A stretch of DNA of 5,982 nt from positions 1,736-7,717 of the forward strand of contig DKMV01000007.1 in the NCBI GenBank assembly GCA_002469605.1. The letters are read 5' to 3'. This DNA comes from Leclercia sp. UBA7405. Its GTDB lineage: Bacteria > Pseudomonadota > Gammaproteobacteria > Enterobacterales > Enterobacteriaceae. Positions 5,693 to 5,982 of this stretch are shown here, one piece after another. Under the pieces are notes generated by a model. The model was not told the DNA's origin. It made no database searches and saw nothing but the letters and a program-made list of their open reading frames with translations. Positions within the stretch are counted from its first letter, which is position 1. The number at the start of each line of letters is the position of its first letter. The position numbers and the translations under genes are program-made.

Positions 5693-5836
5693 CTAGCTTT
5701 TTTTATACTTATGTGCTTCTTGCTTTGATAGCGCGAGGACAATAACACTTTCATTAGAAATTGCAACTGCAATACAACTTTCTGGCTGCATTGCCGCGTT
5801 CTCTGGCTCACACTCTGTCACCACGCTCTCTTCCAC
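5693..5836 (-). CDS. Possible small protein (up to 47 residues), family not recognised
   Basis: Minus-strand frame from GTG (5836) to TAG (5693-5695). The product starts VEESVVTECEPENAAMQPES as read from the codons and ends LSKQEAHKYKKS: an acidic N-terminal half with two Cys, a hydrophobic middle (CIAVAISNESVIVLAL) and a basic tail. The frame is open further upstream to a stop at 5876-5878 but without a standard start there. Alternative starts are tandem GTGs at 5819-5824, preceded by GGAAGAGAGC, and ATG at 5791. A strong terminator follows the stop on the same strand, the best support for expression. Against it, the plus strand is also open across this segment (5697-5879) and no clear Shine-Dalgarno fixes the start. 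It may be the 3' remnant of a longer, frameshifted gene: a separate ATG frame starts at 5885 and stops after 25 codons. Confidence 0.35.
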   Translation of the reverse strand: MEESVVTECEPENAAMQPESCIAVAISNESVIVLALSKQEAHKYKKS

Positions 5837-5875
5837 GGCGGCTCTGAAGGATGCACCAGGTGCTATGCAGCGTCT

Positions 5876-5903
5876 TTAACATCATTAGTCTATAATTTAT
5901 AAA
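5876..5903 (+). promoter_or_regulatory. Sigma-70-like promoter of the gene at 5960
   Basis: TTAACA (5876-5881, five of six -35 matches), a 16-base spacer, then TATAAA (5898-5903, five of six -10 matches). A further TATAAT lies at 5891-5896 but has no partner -35. Transcription would start about 50 bases before the ATG at 5960. The AT-rich core is nearly symmetrical (CTAT...ATAG at 5890-5906), so minus-strand initiation is also possible. Confidence 0.5.
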
Positions 5904-5959
5904 TAGTTATGGATAAGGACATTTATTCACCAACTACCACCTTACTGGAGAACAGGAAC

Positions 5960-5982
5960 ATGAATAGACCAGAAGAGGCTCA
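5960..5982 (+). CDS. Start of an unidentified gene, cut by the window end
   Basis: ATG at 5960 opens a frame, MNRPEEA, with no stop before the window ends. TGGAG (5946-5950) lies nine bases upstream, and a second purine run (AGGA, 5954-5957) is closer still. A plausible promoter sits about 55-85 bases upstream. Only seven full codons are visible, too few to suggest a family. Confidence 0.6.

Noticed and set aside
1..5982. CRISPR array, insertion sequence, tRNA or rRNA gene
   Set aside because: No regularly spaced repeats, transposase frame with terminal repeats, cloverleaf or rRNA sequence was seen on reading both strands.

Overview
The window comes from the chromosome of an enterobacterium (Enterobacteriaceae), probably of the Enterobacter/Klebsiella/Leclercia side rather than Escherichia itself. 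RspR, YdfG and Dcp are full length and close to the Escherichia coli proteins. The order differs from what I recall of E. coli, where dcp and ydfG are divergent neighbours and ymjA lies elsewhere. Genus assignment is inference.

Left part (1-1660), minus strand: ydfG (NADP-dependent 3-hydroxy acid/L-allo-threonine dehydrogenase) is followed after 90 bp by rspR (GntR/FCD repressor). rspR ends at a clear intrinsic terminator. The ydfG-rspR gap holds a GC-rich hairpin without a U tract, so the two may be co-transcribed.

Middle (1660-2880): a plus-strand GNAT acetyltransferase of unknown substrate converges on a minus-strand ymjA-like gene (DUF2543). A terminator with an 8-base U tract lies between them and serves the ymjA side. 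The ymjA-like gene and dcp are divergent, and their best -35 candidates overlap.

Right-centre (2880-4973): dcp, a 681-residue M3-family zinc dipeptidyl carboxypeptidase with every catalytic residue visible, ends at a textbook terminator.

Right end (4974-5982): about 1 kb of visibly more AT-rich DNA with no confidently identified gene until a new plus-strand gene begins at 5960 and runs off the window. This block holds a 72-codon orphan frame (5137-5355), a well-formed candidate small RNA (about 5431-5525) with its own terminator, and a short minus-strand frame (5693-5836) followed by a strong terminator. It also holds a good sigma-70-like promoter for the gene at 5960. This is the part of the window most likely to hold something undescribed.

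The housekeeping genes do not form one pathway: YdfG reduces or oxidises small hydroxy acids, RspR is a metabolite-responsive repressor, and Dcp trims peptides in the cytoplasm.
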